A stretch of 64,000 nt of DNA, taken from positions 50,811 to 114,810 of the forward strand of contig JAZOPS010000033.1 of the NCBI GenBank assembly GCA_045655645.1, read 5' to 3'. Position 1 is the stretch's first letter, and each line of letters starts with the position of its first letter. The position numbers and the translations under genes were made by a program. The notes under the pieces were generated by a model. It did no database searches, was not told the DNA's origin, and worked only from the letters and a program-made list of their open reading frames with translations. Source of the stretch: Fimenecus sp045655645 (GTDB lineage: Bacteria; Bacillota; Clostridia; Oscillospirales; Acutalibacteraceae). This document shows positions 26,601 to 34,359 of this stretch, one piece after another.

Positions 26601-27427
26601 AACTGACCCTCCTTTTGCTTGTTTCTCTGTTTTTTATCAGAGCGTGACTGTGCCACATTCATGAGAATCAAGAGCACAAACATTGCACCAAAAATGAGAG
26701 TTGAAAGAGCATACATATCAGGTTTAACTCTCTTCTTTGTCATTGAGAAAATGTGAATAGGCAATGTCTGGAAATCAGGACCATTTGTAAAGTAACTGAT
26801 AATGAAATCATCAAGTGACAATGTGAATGCCATAATTGCACCTGAGATAATACCCGGCAAAATTGCTGGGAAAACCACTTTGAAGAATGCTTTAACAGGG
26901 TGACAACCCAAGTCTTGTGCCGCTTCAAAAATTCTGTTATCAGTCTGTTTGAGTTTTGGCAAAACAGAAAGAATAACATAGGGCAACTGGAATGTGACAT
27001 GGGCAATTAAAATTGTCCAAAAACCGAGAACATCTTTTCTGTTAAGCATAACCCCCGCAAAAACGAACAAGAGCATCATTGAGATACCTGTAACGATTTC
27101 AGGGTTCATCATAGGAATATTTGTAACAGTCATAACTGTTGACTTTACAAACTTGTTTCTCATCGAGTTGATACCCACACTTGCCAATGTGCCCAATACT
27201 GTTGCGATTGTTGCAGAAATCACTGCTAACACAACTGTGTTTTTAAGAGCATCCATTGTTGCTTTGACGTGGAAAAGTTTTTCATACCATTGAAGTGAAA
27301 AACCTTCAAAGATATATGTGCTTTCTGTTCCGTTAAATGAGAACACCATCATAACAACCATTGGTGCATAAAGGAACACGAAAACGAGTGCTAAATAAAG
27401 TTTTGATAATGGAGAAGTCTTTGTCAT
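26597..27427 (-). CDS. potC: Polyamine ABC transporter permease PotC
   Basis: The 276-residue permease of the BPD_transp_1 family has six helices and the EAA loop EAAQDLGCHPVKAFFKVVFPAILPGI around 165-190, which docks on PotA. The segment FYSFNG-like MMVFSFNGTESTYIFEGFSLQW near the N-terminus is typical of PotC. It is coupled to potB and potD by four-base overlaps. It forms the channel with PotB. Confidence 0.92.
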   Translation of the reverse strand: MTKTSPLSKLYLALVFVFLYAPMVVMMVFSFNGTESTYIFEGFSLQWYEKLFHVKATMDALKNTVVLAVISATIATVLGTLASVGINSMRNKFVKSTVMTVTNIPMMNPEIVTGISMMLLFVFAGVMLNRKDVLGFWTILIAHVTFQLPYVILSVLPKLKQTDNRIFEAAQDLGCHPVKAFFKVVFPAILPGIISGAIMAFTLSLDDFIISYFTNGPDFQTLPIHIFSMTKKRVKPDMYALSTLIFGAMFVLLILMNVAQSRSDKKQRNKQKEGQL

Positions 27428-28263
27428 ATAAGCACACCTCCGTCATCGTCACTGTCTGTGAAATAGTTAAGCACACCGAGACAGATTAAAATCATAACCA
27501 TAAGAACAAGTGAAAGCGCTGCACCGAGATTATAGTTATATGCAGTCTGGAACTGACCTTCAATAACGTCACCGATGAGTGTAATCTGACCACCACCCAA
27601 TTTTTGAGTGATATAGAATGTGCTGACACTTGGCACGAACACCATTGTGACACCACTTGCAATACCAGGGACAGATAATGGGAAAATAACTTTTCTAAGG
27701 CAATAGAATTTGTTACAACCCAAGTCCTGTGCTGCTTCAACAAGTGAATTATCCATTTTTGAAAGAGATGTATAAAGTGGCAAAATCATATATGGCAAGA
27801 AGTTATAAACCATACCAAGAATAACTGCGCCACCTGTATTGAGCATTTTCAAAGGTTCAATACCAAAGAGCCCTAAAAAGCTGTTAATTACACCTGACTC
27901 GCCCAAAATTGTAATCCAAGAATAAGTACGGATTAAGAAACTCATCCACATTGGAAGCATTATAAGCATTGTTGCCACTCGTTGGAATGAGGCTTTTGTC
28001 TGTGCTAAAAAGTAAGCAAAAGGATAAGCAATAATCAAACTTATAACAGTTGCCACTGCACCATAACTGATTGAGAGAATAAAGGTACTTGTATAGTCAC
28101 CGATTTGCGCTATATTGTTTAGTGTGAACGCACCTGTTGTATCGGTGAATGCATAATATATAACCATTATGAGTGGTGCTACTATGAAAAGTACCGACCA
28201 GAGCATATATGGTGCATTGAGAAGTTTCTGTGCAAGGGAAGATTTTTTCACAGTATTCACCAC
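27424..28263 (-). CDS. potB: Polyamine ABC transporter permease PotB
   Basis: The 279-residue permease pairs with PotC. It has six helices, the EAA loop EAAQDLGCNKFYCLRKVIFPLSVPG around 175-200 and the N-terminal LWSVLFIVAPLIMVIYYAF typical of PotB. It starts 21 bases after potA. The order potA-B-C-D and four-base overlaps show one transcript. Confidence 0.92.
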   Translation of the reverse strand: MVNTVKKSSLAQKLLNAPYMLWSVLFIVAPLIMVIYYAFTDTTGAFTLNNIAQIGDYTSTFILSISYGAVATVISLIIAYPFAYFLAQTKASFQRVATMLIMLPMWMSFLIRTYSWITILGESGVINSFLGLFGIEPLKMLNTGGAVILGMVYNFLPYMILPLYTSLSKMDNSLVEAAQDLGCNKFYCLRKVIFPLSVPGIASGVTMVFVPSVSTFYITQKLGGGQITLIGDVIEGQFQTAYNYNLGAALSLVLMVMILICLGVLNYFTDSDDDGGVLI

Positions 28264-28284
28264 CTTTTGTAAAAATTCTAAAAA

Positions 28285-29394
28285 TTAAGATTCTGAAAGC
28301 TCGTCAAACTCGTCACTGAATGAGCTATAGTCACCATAGAGACCTGAATATTGTGATTTTTTCATAATGTGCATTTCATCAGGGTCAATAGAAATGCCGA
28401 TAACATCGCCAACTTCACTCTTTTCGGTTGTTTGAATCATCCACTTGAAGTTATCGATATCAACAATAATTTCATAATGAACACCTTTGAATGTTACTGA
28501 TGTAACTGTGCCTTGAAGCATGCCTTCACTTGCAGGCACAACATCAATATCTTCAGGACGAATTACCACGTCAACGGGTTCATTTTTCTTGAAACCTTTG
28601 TCAACACATTGGAATTTGATATTGTTGAATTCAACTGTGAAGTCTTCTTTCATAATGCCGTCAAGAATATTACTTTCGCCGATAAAGTCTGCAACAAACG
28701 CATTTTTAGGCTCGTTATAAATATCGAGTGGTGTGCCAATCTGCTGGATTTCGCCACCATTCATAACAACAACTGTATCAGACATTGAAAGTGCTTCTTC
28801 TTGGTCATGGGTAACATAAATAAAGGTTATGCCCAATTTCTGTTGAATGTTTTTAAGCTCAATCTGCATATCCTTGCGAAGTTTCAAGTCAAGAGCACCA
28901 AGTGGCTCGTCAAGAAGCACAACGCGTGGATTAACAGCCAAAGCACGAGCAATGGCAACACGCTGTTGCTGACCACCTGAAAGAGAGTCAATTCGTCTGT
29001 TGCCAAAACCTTTAAGGTTAACAAGAGTCAACATTTCACTAACCTTTGCTTTAATGTCGTCTTCTTTCCATTTTTTAAGGCGAAGACCAAAGGCAATATT
29101 TTCATAAACATTCAAATGTGGAAAAAGCGCATAACGCTGAAAAATGGTGTTAACCTGTCGTTTATAAGCAGGAACACCATTGATATTTTTACCTTCAAAA
29201 ATAACATCCCCGCTATCCTGTTGTAAAAATCCCGCGATTATGCGCAAAGTTGTTGTTTTGCCACAACCCGAAGGACCGAGAAAAGTGATAAACTCACCGT
29301 CACGGATATAGAGATTGATATTATTGAGAATTTTTTGATTGTCAAAGCTTACGCTGATGTTTTTGAGGTCGATAATAACTGGATTGTTTTTCAA
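28285..29394 (-). CDS. potA: Polyamine ABC transporter ATPase PotA
   Basis: The 369-residue ATPase energises polyamine import. Walker A is GPSGCGKTT, the signature LSGGQQQRVAIARAL, Walker B VVLLDEPLGALD, with the H-loop VTHDQEEAL. Residues from about 250 form the TOBE regulatory domain (DVVIRPEDIDVV). The start is a TTG at 29394, preceded by GAAAGGGG at good distance; no ATG fits. It is the first gene of the operon behind a near-consensus promoter. Confidence 0.94.
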   Translation of the reverse strand: MKNNPVIIDLKNISVSFDNQKILNNINLYIRDGEFITFLGPSGCGKTTTLRIIAGFLQQDSGDVIFEGKNINGVPAYKRQVNTIFQRYALFPHLNVYENIAFGLRLKKWKEDDIKAKVSEMLTLVNLKGFGNRRIDSLSGGQQQRVAIARALAVNPRVVLLDEPLGALDLKLRKDMQIELKNIQQKLGITFIYVTHDQEEALSMSDTVVVMNGGEIQQIGTPLDIYNEPKNAFVADFIGESNILDGIMKEDFTVEFNNIKFQCVDKGFKKNEPVDVVIRPEDIDVVPASEGMLQGTVTSVTFKGVHYEIIVDIDNFKWMIQTTEKSEVGDVIGISIDPDEMHIMKKSQYSGLYGDYSSFSDEFDELSES

Positions 29395-29478
29395 TTATGC
29401 AGCCCCTTTCCAACCGATAGATATAGTTGGGATTTGACGAAAAACATAATTCCGCCCCACCCTAATTGGTATGAGATA

Positions 29479-29507
29479 AATATAAATAAAAATTCGCAAA
29501 AAGTCAA
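29479..29507 (-). promoter_or_regulatory. Sigma-A promoter of potABCD
   Basis: On the minus strand, TTGACT (29507-29502), a 17-bp spacer and TATATT (29484-29479), about 85 bp before the potA TTG. The -35 lies just below the stop of the preceding phosphodiesterase gene. Confidence 0.75.
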
Positions 29508-29525
29508 TGATTTTGACAAAATTCC

Positions 29526-30236
29526 TTAATTTTTTTGACTAATAATTTCTGACAATTTGTCAGGGTGTCTTGTTGTGATATTATCGGGAGCAAACGAGAG
29601 AATTTTATACATATTATATTCGTTATCAACAGTCCAGATTGAAACCAATAAATTGTTTTCATGGAATACTTTAACCAACTCTTTTGATGCAGATTTATAA
29701 TTAAAGTTTATGCCGATTGCTCCTGCTTTTTTCACTTTTTCAACAAGTGAAAGCAAATACTTTTTGTTTTTGTTCTTTATTTTGCTTACTTTCACATTTA
29801 GAAAATAAGAAATTTCAGGGCTTTTTTCTTTTACTGGCTCTACAAACTCATCTTTAACGCCTGTGTAGAAAATTTTATCTTCAACATTATATTCTTTTGC
29901 CATCAGATATACTTTTTCTAACTGGTCAACCATTTTTATATCGACATTAGCTTTTGTATTTTCAAAGCTGCTCAAAAGTGCAAACGCTTGAGAAAGGGGA
30001 ATTTCGCCGCCCTTTGGCTCGTCGTGAGAAAGCACAAGTTCACCATTCAAATCAGCACGCAAATCGAATTCGATAATATTGGCGCCACTTTCTACGCCCA
30101 CTTTCATTGATTCAAGAGAATTCTGCTTTGTACCCATACAACCGGTATGAGCAGTAAATGTAAAATCCCTTGGCAATTTGAGTTTTGTATTTTTATATTT
30201 TTTGTAAAAGATATTCAACACAAAATCACACCCCAT
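29526..30236 (-). CDS. Glycerophosphodiester phosphodiesterase-like protein
   Basis: The 236-residue TIM-barrel protein fits the GDPD family, which cleaves glycerophosphodiesters to glycerol 3-phosphate. Visible motifs are AHTG near residue 28, EFDLRADLNGELVLSHDE (metal-binding Glu, Asp and second His) and NFNYKSAS. The usual HRG is HTG here and the usual PENT is QNSLES, so key substrate residues differ. Activity is uncertain. No signal peptide is evident, but a short basic N-terminus precedes the domain. It has its own promoter. Confidence 0.8.
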   Translation of the reverse strand: MGCDFVLNIFYKKYKNTKLKLPRDFTFTAHTGCMGTKQNSLESMKVGVESGANIIEFDLRADLNGELVLSHDEPKGGEIPLSQAFALLSSFENTKANVDIKMVDQLEKVYLMAKEYNVEDKIFYTGVKDEFVEPVKEKSPEISYFLNVKVSKIKNKNKKYLLSLVEKVKKAGAIGINFNYKSASKELVKVFHENNLLVSIWTVDNEYNMYKILSFAPDNITTRHPDKLSEIISQKN

Positions 30237-30249
30237 AATTTATATAAAT

Positions 30250-30278
30250 ATTTTAATCTTTATTTTCATATAAATCAA
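30250..30278 (-). promoter_or_regulatory. Sigma-A promoter of the GDPD-like gene
   Basis: On the minus strand, TTGATT (30278-30273), a 17-bp spacer and TAAAAT (30255-30250), 14 bp before the ATG. The leader is therefore very short. Confidence 0.6.
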
Positions 30279-30285
30279 GTTTTTA

Positions 30286-30314
30286 TTGATTTATTTTAAT
30301 TGTAGATATATAAT
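30286..30314 (+). promoter_or_regulatory. Sigma-A promoter upstream of the cobalamin riboswitch
   Basis: TTGATT (30286-30291), a 17-bp spacer and TATAAT (30309-30314). The start near 30321 puts the riboswitch at the very 5' end of the transcript. Confidence 0.75.
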
Positions 30315-30324
30315 TGTTTCGATA

Positions 30325-30484
30325 TAGGTCAAGGATGTCGGGGAATCAGGTGAAAATCCTGAACGAGTCCGTCGCCGTAAGCAGATGAGTGGTTTTCATG
30401 CTTTTGCCACAAAAAGCAAAGTCATTGGGGAAACCTGAGAAGACGAAAATCGCATTTTAGTCTGCAAGTCGGAATACCCGGTTC
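30325..30484 (+). ncRNA. Cobalamin riboswitch
   Basis: This leader has the order of conserved elements of the Cobalamin family (RF00174): GGGGAATCAGGTGAAAATCC then GAACGAGTCCGTCGCCGTAA, GTCATTGGGGAAACC, and the B12-box-like AAGTCGGAATACCCG at the 3' end. After it comes a perfect palindrome GTTGTCGCGACAAC (30495-30508), a candidate expression-platform hairpin. There is no T-run after it, so control of translation is more likely than termination. The ribosome binding site is at 30548-30556. The two genes downstream are envelope uptake proteins, as expected for B12 repression. Confidence 0.9.
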
Positions 30485-30563
30485 TTAAGTTATCGTTGTC
30501 GCGACAACCGATATAGCGATAAGCCGTGTATCAAAAAATCAAATATTAAAGGAGATTACAGTT

Positions 30564-30977
30564 ATGAAAAATGTAATGCAATCAAAAGCAGTACTGTCTG
30601 TTCTCTCGCTGGTGCTTATTGTGGCTATGGCATTCTCTTTCTCAGCGTGTGGAAATGATGGTAACACAAACGACGATGCAAAGGTGGAGAAATCTTTCGT
30701 GTTCAAGGTAGTAGACCTTGACGGAAGCGAAAAATCCTTTGACATCAAAACAGAAGCCAAAACAGTTGGTGAAGCACTTTTAGCCGAAAAACTCATTTCA
30801 GGCGAAGTGGGTCAATATGGTCTTATGGTTGATACTGTAAACGGTATCAAGTATGAGTATAATGCTGACGGTGCATATTGGGCATTTCATATTAATGGAG
30901 AATATGCAATGAGTGGTGTTGACACAACAGATATTGTTGACGGCACAACATATTCATTTATTGCAACAAAGGCATAA
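30564..30977 (+). CDS. DUF4430 (transcobalamin-like) lipoprotein
   Basis: The 137-residue lipoprotein has a signal peptide with a lipobox ending at Cys29 (SFSAC), a short Asn/Asp linker, and one DUF4430 domain (PF14478). This domain resembles the C-terminal beta-domain of transcobalamin and intrinsic factor; the segment GAYWAFHINGEYAMSGVDTTDIVDG is its hallmark. AAAGGAG precedes ATG 30564. Lying under a cobalamin riboswitch and directly before an ECF S component, it probably captures corrinoids at the cell surface. That role is inference. Confidence 0.82.
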   Translation: MKNVMQSKAVLSVLSLVLIVAMAFSFSACGNDGNTNDDAKVEKSFVFKVVDLDGSEKSFDIKTEAKTVGEALLAEKLISGEVGQYGLMVDTVNGIKYEYNADGAYWAFHINGEYAMSGVDTTDIVDGTTYSFIATKA

Positions 30978-30978
30978 T

Positions 30979-31497
30979 ATGAGAAGTGAAAAGCATAAAA
31001 AACTAGTTGATATTTTAGTTTTCACAATGTTGGGAGTCATAATGTTACTCTCAAAGTTATTAATGGAAGCTTTGCCGAATTTCCACTTGCTTGGCACTTT
31101 GATTACCGCATATACAATTGTGTATCGCAAAGATGCGTTAAAGCCAATTTATATATTTGTTCTGTTATCAGGAATAATATATGGATTCGGTGCTTGGTGG
31201 TTTGCATATTTATATATCTGGGCTATTCTTTGGGGAATGGTTATGCTGTTACCAAAAAATATGAAACCAAAAATTGCTGTACCTGTTTACATGATTGTTT
31301 CGGGACTTCACGGAATTTTGTTCGGCACTCTTTATGCACCCGCACAAGCTATTATATTTGGATATGATTTCAAAACTATGCTTGCGTGGATTGTTGCAGG
31401 GTTTCCATTTGATATTATGCATTGTGTCGGCAATGTGGTTTTGGGAATTCTTATTTTGCCAATTGCAACGGCACTCAAAAAATTTCATAAGTATTAA
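30979..31497 (+). CDS. ECF transporter S component, probably for cobalamin or cobinamide
   Basis: This 172-residue membrane protein has about five or six helices, size and hydrophobicity like S components of energy-coupling-factor transporters. The family-like region AWIVAGFPFDIMHCVGNVVLGILILPI closes the protein. ATG 30979 lies one base after the stop of the DUF4430 gene. A longer reading frame exists upstream but overlaps that gene without a ribosome binding site. No ECF ATPases or T component are in the window, so it would use a shared energising module. The cobalamin riboswitch sets the likely substrate. Confidence 0.72.
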   Translation: MRSEKHKKLVDILVFTMLGVIMLLSKLLMEALPNFHLLGTLITAYTIVYRKDALKPIYIFVLLSGIIYGFGAWWFAYLYIWAILWGMVMLLPKNMKPKIAVPVYMIVSGLHGILFGTLYAPAQAIIFGYDFKTMLAWIVAGFPFDIMHCVGNVVLGILILPIATALKKFHKY

Positions 31498-31498
31498 A

Positions 31499-31533
31499 AA
31501 AGACCGATTAGGGGTTTCCCTAATCGGTCTTTA
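31499..31533. terminator. Bidirectional terminator
   Basis: A perfect 15-bp stem (AAAGACCGATTAGGG with its complement at 31518-31532) has a GTTT loop between convergent genes. An A-run on the left makes a T-run for the minus-strand transcript. Confidence 0.9.
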
Positions 31534-31537
31534 TGTT

Positions 31538-33010
31538 TTAATCAAATTTCAAATCATCATTCATATATAGTTCGTGTGCAATTGCATCAAAGCCGTCAAT
31601 TGCACCATCCTGATTCATATCCCCTGCATAGAATTTTGCAGTGCCATCATCAACCTTATGAGTTGTTGCACAAACCTGAGTTATCTTATTATAATCTGTT
31701 GCATTAGTTGTGTTTGAAGCATCAATATCCCCACGCATTGCAACAAGATATGTTTTAGTAGTTGTGCTATCTGACACAGTTAATGTTGATGTTGTTGTGC
31801 CCGTGCCGTTTCGTGTACGAGCAAACCCGCTGGTTGAGTTATTAACAATATAATTATAATAATTTGTCACATCTTTACCAATCATAATAATATTTCTTGC
31901 AGTGTCAAACTGAACATCCTTTGCACCATACCTTAAAACTCCCACACCATAAGTGTCTGTTGAAAGTGTTGGATAGGTGAGTGCTATGTTTGCATTACTA
32001 AACATTTTACCTGTTGGAATATGAATGGTTGAGTCTGCAACATCTCCGTGAAAATAAGGTGCTCTTGTGTTACTACCTATAAGAAAATAACTGTAATAAG
32101 TGTTACTTGTCTGGTCATTCCAAGTGGGGTCAAGTGTATACCACTCACCATCTTCCATCTGCACCATATTCCATTTGTGAGCACCACCATTACCAGTACC
32201 TACAACTGTAATACAAGGTATTCCTTCACGGTCGCAAATAAGTTTCATTGCTTCGGCATATCCTTCACAGACGCAAAATCCTGTAACCAGTGCACCATAC
32301 ACATCAAAAGCATTGGATTTCGTACTATCATAAACAATATTATTAGTAAGATAGTCATTAATTGATTTAAGTTTTTCATGACGACTTATGCCGTTAACTT
32401 TAATTGTATCTAATTTTTCAACAACAGCGTTATATTTGGCTTTAACATCGTTGAAATCTGAAAAATGAGTAGTATCAATATTAATGTTTACAATCAAAGT
32501 TGTAATTGTATATACATAAGAGCTACCACTATATTTTTTTGTTCCACCATATGAAAATCCAAATCCTGATGACCAGAAAAACAACGGATTATCTTCAATT
32601 AGTGCAGACATTGCCATCATAATATCTTGCATTGCATTATTTTCCGCATTTGTTTTTGATGTTGAAGACGTGCCTGTACCTGTAATGGTGATATTAGTTA
32701 AATCTATCTCGATTTGCTGAACTATACCTGCATTCCAAATCTGATTATATATTTCTTTTTGATTTGCTGTTAACTGATTGTAAAAATATTTTGAAGTATC
32801 GACCTGTGCGCCTGTACTGTAAAACTTGTTAGCGTTAAAACTTGGTTGCACATCTAATTTTACATCTGGTGAAAAATCAATTTTTCTAACTTCTTCTGTG
32901 TGATAAAGCTGATTATCTTCGTTTTCTGCAAAAGTCACAACTGACATTGTGCCTAAAAAAACACAAAGTGCCATTATGACTGACAGCACTTTAAACACTG
33001 TTTTCTTCAT
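31538..33010 (-). CDS. Secreted transglutaminase-like protein with C-terminal dockerin
   Basis: The 490-residue exported protein has a signal peptide (1-28). A transglutaminase-like domain (about 200-300) has the triad Cys246 or Cys248 in GFCVCEGY, His278 in GGAHKW and Asp294 in LDPTW. The last 65 residues look like a type I dockerin: first Ca-loop GDIDASNTTNATDYNKI, second GDMNQDGAIDGFDAIAHEL. Dockerins bind cohesins on scaffold or cell-surface proteins. The domain may act as a protease or cross-linker in the wall or on an extracellular complex. No cohesin gene is visible in the window. Confidence 0.82.
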   Translation of the reverse strand: MKKTVFKVLSVIMALCVFLGTMSVVTFAENEDNQLYHTEEVRKIDFSPDVKLDVQPSFNANKFYSTGAQVDTSKYFYNQLTANQKEIYNQIWNAGIVQQIEIDLTNITITGTGTSSTSKTNAENNAMQDIMMAMSALIEDNPLFFWSSGFGFSYGGTKKYSGSSYVYTITTLIVNINIDTTHFSDFNDVKAKYNAVVEKLDTIKVNGISRHEKLKSINDYLTNNIVYDSTKSNAFDVYGALVTGFCVCEGYAEAMKLICDREGIPCITVVGTGNGGAHKWNMVQMEDGEWYTLDPTWNDQTSNTYYSYFLIGSNTRAPYFHGDVADSTIHIPTGKMFSNANIALTYPTLSTDTYGVGVLRYGAKDVQFDTARNIIMIGKDVTNYYNYIVNNSTSGFARTRNGTGTTTSTLTVSDSTTTKTYLVAMRGDIDASNTTNATDYNKITQVCATTHKVDDGTAKFYAGDMNQDGAIDGFDAIAHELYMNDDLKFD

Positions 33011-33039
33011 AATGACACCTCTTTTTTTAATTAGTTTTA

Positions 33040-33501
33040 TTACTTTTTATCTTTATCAAGGAAGCTTGAAAGTTCTTCCATGAATGCATTCACATCTTTA
33101 AATTGCTTATAAACTGATGCGAAACGAACATAAGCCACTTGGTCAATACCTTTGAGCTTATCCATAACAAGTTCACCAACATGAACAGATGTTACCTCAC
33201 GGTCGAGAGAATTCTGCAAAGTTGTTTCGATTTCGCTGACTGCTCTTTCAATTGTTTCCATTGAAACAGGACGCTTTTCACAAGCAGTGAGCATACCTTT
33301 AATGAGCTTTTGTCTATCGAAAACTTCACGTGTTTTATCTTTCTTAACAACAACAATTGGAACGCTTTCGATAATTTCATAAGTTGTGAATCTCTTTGTG
33401 CATTTGATACATTCACGACGACGACGGATTCTCTCACCCTCGTCAGTTGGGCGTGAGTCAATAACTTTGCTTTCTTCAAATCCACAGAATGGACATCTCA
33501 T
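33040..33501 (-). CDS. nrdR: Transcriptional repressor NrdR
   Basis: The 153-residue regulator represses ribonucleotide reductase genes in response to dATP/ATP. The N-terminal zinc ribbon is Cys3-Cys6 and Cys31-Cys34, with the run RRRREC between. An ATP-cone domain follows (VVVKKDKTREVFDRQKLIKGM onward, about 47-137). A candidate NrdR box overlaps its own promoter. No nrd genes are in the window. Confidence 0.95.
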   Translation of the reverse strand: MRCPFCGFEESKVIDSRPTDEGERIRRRRECIKCTKRFTTYEIIESVPIVVVKKDKTREVFDRQKLIKGMLTACEKRPVSMETIERAVSEIETTLQNSLDREVTSVHVGELVMDKLKGIDQVAYVRFASVYKQFKDVNAFMEELSSFLDKDKK

Positions 33502-33519
33502 AAAAACACTTCCTATATT

Positions 33520-33535
33520 TTACTATATATTGTAT
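33520..33535. promoter_or_regulatory. NrdR-box candidate upstream of nrdR
   Basis: On the minus strand ATACAATATATAGTAA matches the NrdR-box pattern ACACWATATATWGTGT in 13 of 16 positions, including the whole CAATATATAG core. It sits directly downstream of the -10. Only one copy was found, whereas many nrd promoters have two. Confidence 0.5.
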
Positions 33536-33563
33536 TGTAACATATAAAAAGGCACAATGTAAA
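33534..33563 (-). promoter_or_regulatory. Promoter of nrdR
   Basis: On the minus strand, TTTACA (33563-33558), an 18-bp spacer and TACAAT (33539-33534). It overlaps the NrdR-box candidate at two bases, which would suit autorepression. Confidence 0.5.
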
Positions 33564-33567
33564 GTAT

Positions 33568-34350
33568 TTAAAGCAATTTTTTAAGTTCATTTAGCGCAAA
33601 AGTCAACTCTTTATCACTTTCATAGCCATTTTCATAGAGTTCAAGAATATAGTCTCCCTTATAATCGCAACTTTTCATAAGGTCAAAGAACTTTTTGAAA
33701 TCAAAAGTTCCATTTTTGCAAGGAACAAAACAATCCCTTTCGCTGTTATGGTCACTTATGTGAATATGTCGAATATATTTATGCAGTTTCTGGGCAAAAT
33801 CGAAAGGATTTTCACCTGTTCTCACAGATTGTTTTATATCAAAAACCATATTAAAATCGTCACCGATATATTCTCCCATTCGAATAAGAAAATCAGGACT
33901 TTCGCTTCGATAATGAACCACATTTTCTTGGCATACTTTAAGATTTTCTGCTTTACCCATAAGGGTTAATTCGCCAAAGCGCTCAAAATATTCTTCGTCA
34001 GGAATACTGCCCGGTTTCTTTATGCCGTGCATTACAAGAATTTCTGCCCCGAGAGTATGCATAACATCAAAATGGCGTTTGAATGAAGTCTCTTTCGCTT
34101 CATAATATCTTCTGTTATATGAACTAAAGAGATGAAAAGATTCTGTGAATGACCCCATTGTATGCACAGATGCCACTCGCACGCCATAGGACTTGCATAT
34201 ATCTGTCATATTCTTGACAAATGAAGGCTGAAACTCTGAATCAGCATTCATAAATATTTCAATTGTTTTAGCACCTGTTTCACACGCTCTTATAACGGAT
34301 TTTTCCGTTTCAAGAGGATAAAAACAAGCCGAAGATAAACCGATATCCAT
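33568..34350 (-). CDS. TIM-barrel sugar phosphate isomerase/epimerase family protein
   Basis: This 260-residue protein of the AP endonuclease 2-like TIM barrel family (PF01261) has the segments MDIGLSSACFYP, KTIEIFMN, VASVHTMGSF, GAEILVMHG, MVFDIKQSVR, RHIHISDHNSE and DYILELYENGYES. Such proteins isomerise sugars or cleave small substrates with a metal centre. It lies nine bases after the transglutaminase gene, as the last gene of an ATP-grasp operon. The substrate is unknown. Confidence 0.8.
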   Translation of the reverse strand: MDIGLSSACFYPLETEKSVIRACETGAKTIEIFMNADSEFQPSFVKNMTDICKSYGVRVASVHTMGSFTESFHLFSSYNRRYYEAKETSFKRHFDVMHTLGAEILVMHGIKKPGSIPDEEYFERFGELTLMGKAENLKVCQENVVHYRSESPDFLIRMGEYIGDDFNMVFDIKQSVRTGENPFDFAQKLHKYIRHIHISDHNSERDCFVPCKNGTFDFKKFFDLMKSCDYKGDYILELYENGYESDKELTFALNELKKLL

Positions 34351-34359
34351 AAAAATTTC

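Noticed and set aside
30495..30508. GTTGTCGCGACAAC as a repressor operator
   Set aside because: It lies well downstream of the promoter, directly after the cobalamin aptamer, so an RNA hairpin of the expression platform is the simpler reading.
30913..30978. Longer N-terminus for the ECF S component
   Set aside because: It would overlap the DUF4430 gene by 65 bases without a ribosome binding site. ATG 30979 directly follows that gene's stop.
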